Source: Paragorgia papillata (Eukaryota > Cnidaria > Anthozoa > Scleralcyonacea > Coralliidae). Taken from it: a stretch of 64,000 nt of DNA. Each line of letters begins with the position of its first letter. The stretch's first letter is position 1. Under the pieces are notes generated by a model. The model saw nothing but the letters and a program-made list of their open reading frames with translations, was not told the DNA's origin and ran no database searches. Made by a program: the position numbers and the translations under genes. Positions 44,312-56,755 of the stretch are shown here, in pieces. The stretch lies in the NCBI GenBank assembly GCA_035771165.1, contig JAWNZC010000467.1:1673501-1737500 (forward strand). Direction: 5' to 3'.

Positions 44312-44960
44312 ACTTGGGGGGGGGGGGGGGGAGGGGGAATGGAATGTGCCCGCGGATAATATCTCAGAAAGTGTTTATGATATCGAAGTGAAAATTGGTA
44401 TGCTAATAGAACATTCAAAAATATTTTAATTTTTATTGCTGTCACCCCAGATGTTACGTATCTACTTGAGCCAGTAGCAAGAAGATAAAACTATAAAACT
44501 TAAAAATTTAGGAAAAAATGGCTTATTTTTTGGTTTATGGTCGTTGAGTGAGTTGTTGTGATAAGAAGGTAAATGTTATATTCATTAACCAAGCTTTATT
44601 GTTCTATTTTCTATCTTTAATCATTATCTGAAGTATCCTATGAGCATCCGTAACTTTAAAAGCAATTTTTCATAAAAATAAAATTGATGACGTCACTCTA
44701 TGACGTCATTGTTCGGCCATCTTGGATTCCGCCATATTGGAATTGTGACGTCATTACATGAACTTAAATAAAACAAAATTCATGGAATTATATTATAAAT
44801 ACTAAAGTTAATCAAATACTCCAAAAAAGAAAAGAAAACAAATTACACCAGAATTTCTAAATTTTTTACACAAACGTCATCAAAAGCGTCGTTGCTATGG
44901 CAACACTAATTTGTGTAAAAAAAATTTTTTACACCCCCCCCCCCCCCCCCCCCCCCCAAG
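44312..44960 (+). repeat. inverted-repeat element with G-run and C-run near its ends, copy 1
   Basis: It begins CTTGG, a G run of about 17 bases, AGGGGGAATGG and GCCCGCGGATAATATCTCAG. It ends in a C run of about 24 bases followed by AAGTCTAG. The first ~320 bp match the complement of 47760-48160. A CRE-like TGACGTCA cluster lies at 44688-44758. It is non-coding. Confidence 0.6.
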
Positions 44961-45538
44961 TCTAGTTGGTATTAAGAGAATTCCCAACTGTCAAAAGTGC
45001 GACAATTGATAGAGCTATTTTAAACAATAATTGGTTTCAACCTAAAGCCTAATTAAGCAGAGTTTCACTAGCGTAATTAAAGGCTCACTGTAATAGAGGA
45101 AAAAATACATCACTTGCTTTCCAGTGAAGTATTTCTTCACGCACCGCTGTAGGCAAAATTCCTTGACATTTGATCCAAGAAACCCGTGAATTTAAATTAT
45201 TTGACAACAAGTCAGGTCAGTTAATCGTTTAAAATAGTACATCAAATGTAACGTATTTTATAAATATTCAACCTAAATCGACAGGTTAAAACCTCACTCA
45301 AAACCAACAGGTCTTTCAACATACGGCTTTCAACAAACTGCCAAGAAAATGACGTTTGAAATAGCCACAATTATTTCCACTTGTTTTCAAATTGTAGACG
45401 CTTTGATATTTTCGGTACAAAGGCTGGTCGGATCAAAGGCTTTCTGCTGTTTTTAACTCAAGCAAATATATATTCTGTGATTATAAACGTATTCCAATAT
45501 ATATGCAGTACTTCGGCAGAGTTGTGGAGCGGCGCCGT

Positions 45539-45540
<2 letters not shown>
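44961..45540. other. non-coding stretch
   Basis: I see no gene. A (TA)n tract follows at 45541-45575, then sequence (45580-45640) reminiscent of a PLE end but without a valid ribozyme core. Confidence 0.4.
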
Positions 45541-45579
<39 letters not shown>

Positions 45580-45699
45580 GAACTTATTCTGCGGTTCGTC
45601 GACTTGGCTTAACGTTTTGCCGGCCAGTTTAAAGTCATCAGGTCAATTATCAAATATGCATGTTATGTTCTTTTAACAAGAGCATCCTGGTCATTTTGA

Positions 45700-46107
45700 C
45701 CACGTTCACAGAATGCCGGTACGAAATCATGCCGGTATAAAATCATCACGGTAGGAAACTGTTTACACGGTACCGGTATCATTTCATTCCGTTACTACTT
45801 TTACAGTTTAGTTAACTCCATTTTTATTAAATTCCTGCCATCACTCTTCTTTTAGCCCGTATTTTTAAGCAGAGAAAAAAGTTTCGTAAAATCGTGATGA
45901 AATCATTACGGTAAGGTGTTCAGACGATGCCGATAAAGGAATAATTTCGTTACGGTTTCATATCGTTACGGTTAGCATTACGGTTTCAAATCGTTATTGT
46001 TAGCATTACGGTTTCATGTCATTTCATGCCGGTATCGCGTGAACGCAAGGCCTAACCGTAACGATTTCGTTACGGTTTCATTTCGTACCGGCATCGTGTG
46101 AACGGAG
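45700..46107. mobile_element. inverted-repeat MITE with internal GTTACGGTTTCAT repeats
   Basis: Left CGTTCACAGAATGCCGGTAC and right GTACCGGCATCGTGTGAACG are inverted near-copies. The interior repeats CGTTACGGTTTCAT and its complement several times, giving multiple alternative hairpins. It is non-coding. Confidence 0.65.
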
Positions 46108-46683
46108 TCTTAATCTTCTCCACGTAGCTGTTTATTGTTCGGCGTAACTTGGGGACACCACTAAGTGTGATAATGCTACTGTCCCACCCCGATCCAAACT
46201 TCCAGTTGCTGGTCAACAAAGGTCACATTCGGTGGTCCACTTATATCGAGTTTTGGCAGGCAACTCTTCAAAATATTTTTCGGTTCTTGTCCCCAGCCTT
46301 CAGAGTTGCCTGCAGAGAAGGCTATACTTCACCAACAAAATCTATAATTGCGGCCTCATAACTTGCAATTTATAAAAAGAGAGTACATGGGTCTGGAACC
46401 AAGTGTATTTCTTTGGTAACTATAAAAAATGTTTTCAGTAAGGCAAATACTCAATTTCTATTCATACTTCATAACATATAAACACTTTGATATGTCTCTA
46501 TTTTAATATATTTTTTAAAGGCTGTCCATCTAGTGACATCATCATGATAAAAACTCAAAGTCTTATTGTATCTTTTACATGATGGTAATTAAAAATAGTT
46601 AATTGATATGATACAATATCCAAAACTTGCATTCAAAAATCGAATAACGCGGGTCATCATTTCCACAATTTAAGCACACTAAG

Positions 46684-46932
46684 GGGCCGATTACATGGAG
46701 ATTTTCAGCCCGGGTTGAAATTTGAACCCGGTAATTAACTGGGCTAAAATTTCAGCCCGGTCTTCTTATTAAATCCTTGTAATACGAACGTAGCAATTTC
46801 ATGGAAAAATTTTCATCCATGGCTGAAAGCTTAGCTCGAGTTGAAAGTTTAGCCCAGTTTGCGTAATTTCCCGGGATGGAATTTTCAGCCAGGTCAGGTG
46901 ACCTGAAATCGCTTATGTAATCACTGAAAATT
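46684..46932 (+). repeat. partial foldback with AGCCCGG motifs
   Basis: It starts GGGGCCGATTACATGGAGAT, then repeats TTTCAGCCCGG-type words in both orientations. The matching right end is missing where the next element begins. Confidence 0.45.
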
Positions 46933-47668
46933 TTCCAGCCCAGGCACAGGGAGCCCATCTTGGCGGCGAGTGGGCACCCTGTAGCGGACTCGAAAGACGC
47001 GCGGGGGACTGTGGCACACTCGATCGTGGTGTGTTTTATAAGAAATTAATAAAGGGATGAAACACGAATTCTTCCTTGTTTTGAACATCGTTTTAAGCGC
47101 CTATAGGTATTCAAATTGTAAGACAATTGAGCGAAGTAGTTGTGATAATGATTCATTTATCAAAATATGATGAAAATGATGCAAAATCTCAACTTTTAGC
47201 CGTGATTTTGCAGCTAAATTACATATCGTATTTTCGGGAGATGTGTTCCGCAAGTAGCTAGGACACTACATCATCGTTGACACTTCGGATAGCTACGAAA
47301 TCCTACGATAAGCTTTTAGGATAAAGCGGGAAGTCTCAGGATTATTGATTTATTGCACATTCATCTGACTCTGAGTTTCAGTCGGTTTCAATATTCTAAC
47401 AGTGGCTGCCGACGATACGAGATGTCCTGGCTACTTACGGAACACATTCCACGTTGAATGTTTGGTGTTTCATCCCTTATATTTTTCCTCTCCCTCACCC
47501 GCTTTCGCCCGTTTTTTCCTTTTTTCCGCCTTTTTTCCCGCTTCCGGTAACAGTTTTTCGTGTTTTTTTTTTAAATCCCTTGCCACAGTCCCCCGCGCGT
47601 CTTTAGAGTCCGCCACAAGGTGCCCACGCGCTGCCAAGATGGGCTCCCTGTGGCCCAGGCTGAACTAA
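46933..47668. mobile_element. inverted-repeat element with GGGAGCCCATCTTGGC ends
   Basis: The left ~125 bp (CAGGCACAGGGAGCCCATCT, GACGCGCGGGGGACTGTGGC, AAGGGATGAAACAC) and the right ~195 bp are inverted near-copies about 400 bp apart. The words CAGGCACAGGG and CCATCTTGGC recall the Mutator-like element at 62834-63768. No coding frame is present. Confidence 0.6.
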
Positions 47669-47754
47669 GCTTGTGAACGGTGTCGATCGTTCATTACGCT
47701 ACCGCAAAACAACAATTCTTCAATTTCCTACGTGCATATTGATTAAAATTTTGG

Positions 47755-48195
47755 TTTCAGCTATAGAAAATAGAAAAATAAAACTTGATTAATGAATATA
47801 AAATTTACCTTCTTATCACAACGACGGACATAACCCAAAAAAACACCAAATTCTTCCTAAATTGTTAAGTTTTATAGTTTTGTCTTGTTTCTACTCGCTG
47901 AAACTACAGTAATAATAAAAAAATGGATTTGAGAGTTTTTCTTGTCTATTATTTGACTGTATTTCAATTTGTTGTATTTTTATGTATGACGTCACCAATG
48001 ACGTCATAGATACGTAACATCTGGGATGACACCAATAAAAATTAAACTACTTTTGAATGTTCTATTGGCATGCCAAGTTTCACTTCGATAGCGTAAGTAC
48101 TTTCCGAGATATTAACCGCGGGTACTTTAGCCGTCCCCCGCCCCCCCCCCCCCCCCAACCTCAGAAGACCCCCCAAAAAAGCCCAGTCTAGATAG
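47755..48195 (-). repeat. inverted-repeat element with G/C run, copy 2
   Basis: Inverted relative of 44312-44640, sharing AACATTCAAAA-type and GATGTTACGTATCTA-type words and ending in a C run of 15 bases at about 48143-48157, then AACCTCAGAAGACC. The same end at 7660-7742 has mixed CCTTCCCTCTCC in place of the run. Confidence 0.6.
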
Positions 48196-48780
48196 GGTTA
48201 ATAGCCACATCAATTACTAATAAGTTTGACGATGTAATATAGTGACATATAACTATGTCAAGTTATTTGTGTTGGATGAAATGGATACGCGCTTTTAAAC
48301 TTAGAGATCGGACACAGGCAATTCTACCCAAATTGCGTGACTACTCTACACTTAACATAAATATATAATTATGCTCTACTTTCCATTCATACAGAAACGT
48401 GTTTTGTGAAATTTTTCAAGAAACTGCGCAGAATAGCTGCGTCTGAATTAGTTTTTCTTTAATAATCTCAAAATTGTTAGTTTCAATTAATTTTATTCAG
48501 ACATCCAAATTCAAAGTCATTGCAACAAGCGCTAATCGTCAACGGCAGCAGAGAATGCAAATAATTTTGGCTAGAGTTTCAAGTAATTTCTAGGAAAAAT
48601 ATAGAAATTAGGCAATGTAAAATAGAACAAATTTAAAGAAAATCTGCTACTATATATCTTTTTGAGTACAAAAGCTCGACAAACTTTTCAATCATTCACA
48701 CAGTGCAATGTAGCAAACTTCTAAATTTAACGACGTAAAATTATTTATAATATTGTAAAGGTGTTACCATTTTTTTCTTA
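48196..48780. other. non-coding stretch
   Basis: AT-rich. Nothing recognised. Confidence 0.45.
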
Positions 48781-48785
48781 CATAC

Positions 48786-49018
48786 CGTATATTCTTTCAA
48801 ACCTCGAATGAGAGGCAGCTCAACCATTCTATCAAAATTATAGCAAATCAAGTCAATATCTTGTTGCTGAAAATTCTTTCCTTTTTCAGTTTTACTGAAA
48901 ACTAACGATGGCCGACCATTGCAATAAATCCAGAATGACATGCATTGGAATCTTTCCGCCATGATTTTTGGGATAACGGTGAAGAGGTATGCTGGTTGTC
49001 TTGTATAAATAAAGTACC
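48786..49018 (-). CDS. possible host exon (233 bp, minus strand)
   Basis: The open frame reads YFIYTRQPAYLFTVIPKIMA, then ERFQCMSFWIYCNGRPSLVF and NFDRMVELPLIRGLKEYT. It is preceded by a pyrimidine-rich acceptor (CTTTTTTTCTAG) and ends exactly at a strong donor (ACG|GTATGTAAG). I do not recognise the protein. Good splice sites and protein-like composition favour a real internal exon, but I find no neighbouring exon. Confidence 0.35.
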
Positions 49019-50400
49019 CTAGAAAAAAAGAACGTGGCATAAAAAATAGAACAAAACACTATTTGCTCGTGATACTATAATGTTACTGTTGCCAATAATT
49101 TTGGAGAAGATTAAAAAAGGAATAAACATAAAGCATAATAATTTACAACACTGTATCATGGCGTAGAATGCTAAGTCACATCCGGGAACCTAATAGTATT
49201 TAACGGCAAGTAAGAGCCACAAAGTTTGACTGAATTTGGTTGTCGTAAATGCCCAAAACGCCCGTAACCTACAAGAGTTGTCGTTTTTGTAATAGGTACC
49301 ACCTGGAAATGAAAGTATAAATAAAACAAATTATGCGGCTAGGCTCATGTAATCCGGAGACGGCGCGCTTTTTGCGTTTTTTTAGGCCAGAAAACATGTT
49401 ACGATTTGACTCCATGTGTAGGATCATCAGTGCATCGACGATCTTGAAACGCCAGCTTTGAGTAAACAATGGTTGATTTTACGAAGGGTACCACTTGGAA
49501 TATATCGGGCTGTTATCTCTCTTGAAAGGCATAATAGTCTTTAATAGTAATCGAGAATGTAAGGTATAGTTTAAAAAGAGTCCAAATGAGCACACGCTCT
49601 GCCCTGTCAACGCCATTCTGAATATGAGGTGCACTTCGAGGATTCTGTGAGGCGGCACACGAACACGCCAGTCAATCACAGAAGAGAATTAGGCAACTAA
49701 CATACTCCCCCTCGGGAAATATTTTGACGATCGCTCAGCAACGGGCATTCTACGCCATGTGGCTATTAATCAATAGCTATAGTTATTGATTATATCTGAA
49801 CATCGGCAAACTATAATACATGATAATTTGTTCTAAACAAATTATCACCAAATAAAATATATTCAAATGTTTTGGGCTACTGGCAAGCACGCCGAGCCTG
49901 AATCGAAGGCTGAATGTGGTGCACACTTAACACTGGTGAGCATATTTACGATCACGACAGTTGTCGACCACTGTTTAACTACAAAGTCAGCCAGTCACTT
50001 TCAAAATCTACAAACAACGTGCAAGAACACCTTGATCAAAAGGCAAAGCTGTTCAACTTTTTGACCAACTCCAAAAGCGAAAGGTGCAAAAAACTTACAA
50101 CATGCCTCACGGCTAACAACCCACCGAAAGTATAAATATTAGCAGAAACAAAAAGTGCAAAAATTCAAGATCGCGGTGTCTCCCAAAAACAAAAAAAAAA
50201 CACAAACAGACAAAAAATCCAAGCCGAAACCTAGCCTCGGCCTACCATAGGTAGCCCGAGTAAATAGTGTAGATAGCACGAGGAAGTTTTGGGTTTTATT
50301 GATGAGATATTACAGTAACATGAAAACCCCTCATAGATCTCCTCTACAAAGTTTTAGGAAAATAGAAATTCTACGAAGAGCAAATTTCATCCTTTGTTAT
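49019..50400. other. non-coding stretch
   Basis: There is no recognised gene. Similar words (GGTACCACCTGGAAATGAAA at 49296 and GGTACCACTTGGAATATATC at 49487) suggest a small local duplication. Confidence 0.4.
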
Positions 50401-50403
50401 CAT

Positions 50404-51960
50404 ACCTCGTACCCAGTTTCTTATCTCCCACCCCCCTTGGACAGACCCTGGTAGGAGCTGGTCACATGTCACGTAAGCAAGATAAAATTTACTAGGCGTG
50501 GGTAAAGTGCGTTAAAATAGGTAAATGATCACACAGAAACTATTGGAACTTTTAATTAATTGTATTGTCACAACTGAGGAGGATGGTATTTCTAATAAAT
50601 CTGGCAAACCGAAGCCACGTACAAAGTTAATTAATATACATTTCTAACTTTGAACTGACCAATCATCTTTGATAGTTCTAAACTTGCAGAAAATTAAGGT
50701 AGAAGATCTCTTAATTTTTTCATTTGTCGTAACTCATTTGTCGTCCCACTCAAAAACAGGAACTGCAGAACTGCTTGCACCAATTTGTGAATTAACGTGG
50801 CATTATACCACAAAGATAATACCACAGTACATCATTTGAATCGTCTTTACCTCTACTATTCAAATTTTAGGTTGATGGGTCTTGTCAGACCACCCATTTC
50901 GAAAATTATGCTAATTTATGCTAATTATTCTACCAAAAAATTTGGTAGAAAAATTCAAGGCAATACAGTAAAACGCAAATATATTTCTGTATTTTGCTGT
51001 GGGGACACCCCCCCCCCCTCCCCCATGCCACCCATGGTGCCCCACGGAGCATAGTCTTCACTTATTTTGGAAATTTACAAATTAAAACAGAATTATACCA
51101 CAAGATAAGACCATAATACACCATTATAATCGTCTACTATTATAATGTCAGCTATTCAGATTTTAGGTGGTTTGGCTGAATCTTTATTTCTGTCAGCCAA
51201 GAAAAGCCTCATAATTTTACACAACACTGTGCCATTTGTCATCAGACAACTTTTATCAAACACGACTACCTCATCTTTATTCTGTCATGTAATTATTGCG
51301 GAAAAATGCTTAAACTTACCTTAGGTAGTATTAAAGTACAAATTATGTCTTTTAGTGCATTCATTTGCATATTCCAGCCTTGACAAAACGCGACATTTCA
51401 GCCGCGGCCTCGCAGATTTCCGCCATCTTGAAATATCACCTTCGGGATTGCCATACCTGCTATACTTCATGCAATAGGCATGATAAGTTTTGTAAAGAGG
51501 GGATTCTTAGGGTCATTTTAAGCCCAAGGGGGATAAAATCGGAAACTATATCGGAACGATAACGTCCGACAATGTGTTTTAAAAGGTGAGATAACCTGGA
51601 AATGCTCGATCGGTTTGTAATCATGCACCTCGGTTCGCCTGTTCAAGCAGTAAATTTCTACTTTGGAGAATTATAAATTTTACTAGAAATACATGAATAC
51701 AACAACCCCTCCTCACCCGCTTTATGTAATTATATGCATTTTTGTAAACCCCTTCCCCCCCCCCCCCCCCTAATTTCTGTTTATTGTTGTATTTATAACG
51801 ACACACCGACAGAACATACAAAGTCAGTATATTAAAAAAAAATAAACCAAAAACACGAGATGAACCAAATGACAAATTTTCATTCAAAAATAGATATAAA
51901 TAGTGGCCAAGAAAAGACACAATCCCAACGTTCTAGCGTCCAAAGATAATTCTAGACAAG
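50404..51960. other. non-coding stretch with C runs
   Basis: At 50404-50470 the sequence TACCTCGTACCCAGTTTCTT resembles the ends of the Mutator-like element at 53702, probably a broken copy. C runs lie at about 51007-51017 and 51750-51770. No gene is seen. Confidence 0.45.
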
Positions 51961-53701
51961 ATATTTTTTTATATTGATTATATTTTAATTTTAACTCAGC
52001 TAAACTGGTAAATACAATCTCCGTCAGGCACGCCTACTCATTTGAAAAAATCTTGGTGATTGGCGACTTCAACTTTCCTGAAATCAACTGGCAGACATAC
52101 TTCGCATCTACGGAAACCAGCGACAGTTCCAGATTTGTAGACTCGCCATTTTTGTTTACTCGTAATATCTACCCGTTTTCCCGTGGTAGATCATGGTCTA
52201 CCCGTACGTACGACTACGGGTACGTGTAGATTTCCCGTATACCCGTAAACCGAACCCGGGGTATCTTAAGGTCTCTATTATTGCAGACCATCCTTTGTTT
52301 CCAATTGAATACATACTCCTCGAGACCTGGCAACACCAATGTACTAGATCTAATACTATCGTCTGATCCTGAATTCCGACAAACATGCATTGTCTCTTTT
52401 CCACCTAATGATGCAGTGTCATTCTGACCACAACCTGTTTTCTTTTGACTTAATTGCCAAGTTCCGCCGGACAAGGAATCAATCTAGATTTATCTACAAC
52501 CATAAGCAAGCCAACTTCGAAGGACTTCGGGAATCGCTCGCCCAAGTCGGTCGACAATGACTGGATTTCTTGGAGAGACTTGTTTCAGAATATAGGCTAA
52601 TCAACAATTATATACCCCGTGTTAAAGTTCGCAGTTCAAACACACCTCCTCCCTGGATTGATGGTGAAGTTATCCACCTAACACGAAAAAAATAACATGC
52701 ACGAAGACAAGCTCTCAACTCCGATAAACCCCAGTCCTGGGATAAGTTCAAAGATAAACGACGTAAGGTGAAAAAGTTAATCCACAAAAAACGCGCAGCT
52801 TACATCATATCTATCACGTGTTCCATAAAAGACAACCCTAAAAGATTTTGGTCTTTATATAGGGCCAAATCTAAATCTTCTCGCATACCTTCAAATACGA
52901 ATTAAGCCTGCAGAGAAATGTGAAATATATATACAGTTCCTTTTTCCAAACAACGTTCAAAACACGAAACAAGTTTATTGATTTTACAGAAGATACAATC
53001 CTACCTACTGCAGTAGAACTCCATTCAATAACATTGACCGTAGAAGTTATGCAAGCCCTTAAATTTCTAGATCCAAACAAAGCATCTGGACCAGATGAAA
53101 TTCCAGCTCGTTTGCTCAGAGAATATAACAACCTGCTAGCACCATCTCTTACTAAACTGTTCAACAAGTCGCTTTCTAAACGGGTAAATTAGCAACCCAG
53201 TGGAAACAAGCCAACATCGTACCAGTTTTTAAAAAAGGTGACAAAGAATTAGTTACAAATTATCGGTCTATCTCATTACTCTGCATCATCTCGAAAGTTT
53301 TAGAACGATGTATTTACCCTTACATTGAATCCCTCGTACGTCCTCAAATTAACCCTAACCAACATGGCTTCTTAAGGAGACGTTCAACAGTCACACAATT
53401 ACTTGGATTCCAGAACGAAGTTGGTGCAACCTTACACAAATCTGGTTAAGTAGATATAGCATATTTGGACTTCACTAAAGCTTTCTATTCTGTTTCCCAC
53501 AAAGGACTTATGGTTAAACTAAAACGATGCGGTCTGGCTGATTCTGTAGTACTAATTGGCTTACTCTATCTCACCGACCGAGAACAGAGGGTGCATGGTT
53601 GTTGACAACAGTTTTTCTACGTTTCGCAATGTGCTGTCTGGTGTGCCACAAGGCTCCATTCTTGGTCCTTTGTTATTTCTCATCTTTATAAACGATCTAC
53701 C

Positions 53702-54427
53702 CAACCTCGTACCCAGGGTCTTATCTCCGCTCCCCGCCCACCACGCTAGGAAAAAGACCCTGGTTGCGGCTGGTCACGTGCCGCCTAAACGAATTTTATA
53801 CCAAGGGAGGGGTGGTAAGCTTTAGTAAGCTGCACAATCAATGCTACAACACAAGTCCAGTTGTAATACTCGTATTATAAAATCTGATATTAGATTTAGT
53901 CATTTAGGCGAACTATAAAGTTTAATAAAAAGAATGAAAAGCGGGATTCAAGAACTGTATTTACCTGAGTTTCTGTTGATGACAAATGCGAGTGAAAGGA
54001 CGGCAATCGGCTTGATGTTGATGGTTTAGTACTTTTCGCTGGGGTTATCGGAGCAGAGGTTGAAATGTCAATGCATTTTAGTGTTCTTTGGGCCGTCGGG
54101 GATTCTTTAACGTTTGAATTCGATATGATCTTTGACAACGTACACCACAGAAGAAAGCACGAGATATGTTTTGTTATAAACACTGAGTACGTTTGTTTTT
54201 TGTTGGTTTCATTTTAACAGATATTTTGCGATCCGACAGCCCGATCAGACGCCAGTCCGACGACGCCAGACGTAATATATTATTTGTATAAACAAAGGTG
54301 AAAACTTGTAATTGTACCTGTCACTCCTCCCTGAGTATTTTTGAAATCGTGACCAGCCACAACCAGGGTCTTTTCGCAGCGCGGGCGGGGGCGGGGGAGC
54401 GGAGATAAGACCCTGGGTACGAGGTTG
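53702..54427. mobile_element. Mutator-like TIR element M2 in the LINE, 9-bp TSD
   Basis: Left end CAACCTCGTACCCAGGGTCT, right end AGACCCTGGGTACGAGGTTG, exact complements. Flanked by cgatctacc at 53693-53701 and 54428-54436. A longer inverted match includes GACCCTGGTTG and GTGACCAGCC. There is no transposase. Removing it with one duplication restores the LINE frame at INDLP. Confidence 0.85.
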
Positions 54428-55008
54428 CGATCTACCCAGCAGTATCCAGAATGATTCAAATGAAGCCCTCTTTGCCGATGACTCAAAATGTTTAAGATCC
54501 ATCACTTCTAACTTAGACGCAAACCATCTACAAAAAGTCTTAAACTCTCTCGATAACTGCAGCATTCACAATGACTTACTTTTCAACTCGTCGAAATACG
54601 AGATACTATCTGTTACCCTGAAACGTCAACCGATTGAATTTGAATACACCATCTCAAATAAAATCATAAATAGGATTAGTACTTCGAAAGACCTGGGCCT
54701 TATTTTCATCAAAGACCTCCAGTGGGGAGACCAAGTACAAACCGCGACAGGGAAGGCAAGTAAAATGTTGAGCCTGATCAAGAGAGTAAGTGAAAAATCT
54801 TTGGATGTACCATCTAAACGTTCTCTATATCTGCTCTCGCCTTGGCTACCCAAGTAAGATTTTGTCACCCTACCTTCACAAGGACATGAAGTCTAAATCC
54901 AACGTAGAGCATCAAAATATATTTTAAATGATTATGAATCTAACTACAAGGCCAGGCTTACTACTTTGCAACTCCTACCCGTTAACTATACTGGCATGAA
55001 CTAATTAA

Positions 55009-55479
55009 AGTGCATATGGAACGAAAATTAAGTTTGTCTTATTTGAAAGAACACTTAAAATTAGAGTAACATCTTTTTAAGTTTTTCGTTTCCTTGCTTT
55101 GTTCTTGAGATATTTCAGTTCGTTTGATATGCAAATTAAACATTTTAACGTCACATGTGCATAATGAGTTATTGAAAAAAGTTATATATCTTTGCTATTA
55201 CAAAACCAAAATAATCCGAGGGAAGCATATGCGTGTGTTTCGCCCAGAACACTAAACATGTAGATTTTCAAGTGATTATAGTTGACAAAAGCAAAGATAT
55301 ATAACGTTTTTCGATAACTCATTATGGACGTGTGACGTCGCAACATGCGACATTTACATTAAACAAACTGAAATATCTCAAGGACGAAGGAAGGAAACGA
55401 AAAACTGCAAAAGATGTTACTCTATCATTTTAAGTGTTCTTTCAAATAAGACAAACTTAATTTTCGTTTCATGTGCACT
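55009..55479. mobile_element. TTAA-flanked foldback element in the LINE
   Basis: 471 bp beginning AGTGCATATGGAACGAAAAT and ending ATTTTCGTTTCATGTGCACT, flanked by TTAA at 55005-55008 and 55480-55483. Arms extend over TTAAGTTTGTCTTATTTGAA, AGAACACTTAAAAT and complements. TTAA targets fit piggyBac or Kolobok; the ends favour neither clearly. Confidence 0.75.
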
Positions 55480-55959
55480 TTAACTACAGGATCTCTGTAC
55501 AATGACAAAGTTATTCCAGGGCCATTACGATTTACCCTTATCAGATTACATCAGTACCAATTCAGCAATTAAGTACTCGAACCTCTACCGGCCTGTCCCT
55601 CCAACCTTGTTCAACCAGAAACTTAAATTTTAAAAACAGTTACTTCAATAGAATCATATTAATTATTATTATTATTATTATTATTAGTAAGTGTATGGAA
55701 CTCACTACGTTCTTCGATTGAACTTTCTTCTTCATTTAGCATTTTTAAGTCAAGCACCTTTAATACTTACTTTGATGTAGAATGTTTATACTTGGAAATC
55801 AATTTTGATCAAAATGTCACGAACATGTCTCTCAGCCTGTCAAATCATCTGTTCATAGATGTTTTTGAAAAAAATGCAAAACTATACCTATGTAGATACA
55901 TTTTAAATTATTATGTTCGCCAGTTTATCTAGTTGGGCATTGAGCCTGTTATAAACTTG

Positions 55960-56720
55960 CTTCATTGTATTTTATATATATATTTTTTTGTTTTATTCAG
56001 TACAATGAATGCGTAAATGAAAAGAATAAAAAGTTGCTACGGGGGCCGAGGGGGAGCCACCACTCCCCCAAAATTCTTTATCGCCCCCCCGGCAACCGGA
56101 TATACGTTCGTGACCTGTTTTTTATTAAAATATACTGGTTTAATTCAAGTGCATGAACAAAAAAATCCACAGCGTGAGTGGATAAGTAATTGAAGTGTGA
56201 ACGCTGTCGCGCACTTGCGTAACGTAAGTGATGTTATTATATCCAAAGCGGCTAATGGCGTTATGGTTTAGTTACGTAAACAGCGTGACAGACTGGGGGG
56301 GGGGGGGGGGTTAGCGTGGTTGCATCAGTTGTCATGCATGACTAAACTTTTGTAATTTGCACTTGCCCCCGAAAATGAGCTCTAGTGCGCGAGTCTAGCT
56401 GCGTTCATGCCTACCGTTAAACTGTCTTCTGCTTTTGTCACCACAAACACTGCCAATTCTGTCTACTCTTTTCAGATTATTTTTCTCGTTCGCGGTTTCT
56501 TAATTTTTTCGTTGACAAATAAATATGACAAGGCATCATTCAGTCCTCGACCTAAAAAGCCGTATGTTGAGCTATCATTACCTTCAAATTATGAAGCTTA
56601 ACCAACATTAAAACCACCATCTGATTGGACAACCTTTTAAAACGAATCCTCACCCGCATACCACCCCCCGGTAATCACGCCCCCCGGAAACCCTAAACCT
56701 AACCACAACCCTCCGGAAAA
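55960..56720. other. non-coding stretch with a G run
   Basis: No gene is recognised. A run of about 17 G lies at 56297-56313, and GC-rich GGGGGCCGAGGGGGAGCC at 56041. Confidence 0.45.

Positions 56721-56751
<31 letters not shown>

Positions 56752-56755
<4 letters not shown>

Larger units (their letters stand above)
52020..55830 (+). pseudogene. CR1/Jockey-like LINE, decayed, with two insertions
   Basis: 52020-52140 gives VIGDFNFPEINWQTYF, the endonuclease GDFN motif. After an odd insert (52140-52260) come RPGNTNVLDLILSSDPEF. 53000-53190 encodes LKFLDPNKASGPDEIPARLL; 53450-53640 has FTKAF-like and DTFLGVPQGSILGP-type blocks (VLSGVPQGSILGPLLFLIFI). The Mutator-like element at 53702-54427 splits INDLP. 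Then ALFADDSKCL (motif C, ADD), KDLGLIFIKDLQW and, after the TTAA element, LQDLCTMTKLFQGHY and SVWNSLRSSIELSSSFSIFK, the RT C-terminus. Many stops and shifts are present. Confidence 0.8.

Noticed and set aside
45600..45645. Fourth hammerhead (CTGATGA on the minus strand)
   Set aside because: There is no GAAA core at the right place, and no stem I partner or cleavage triplet.
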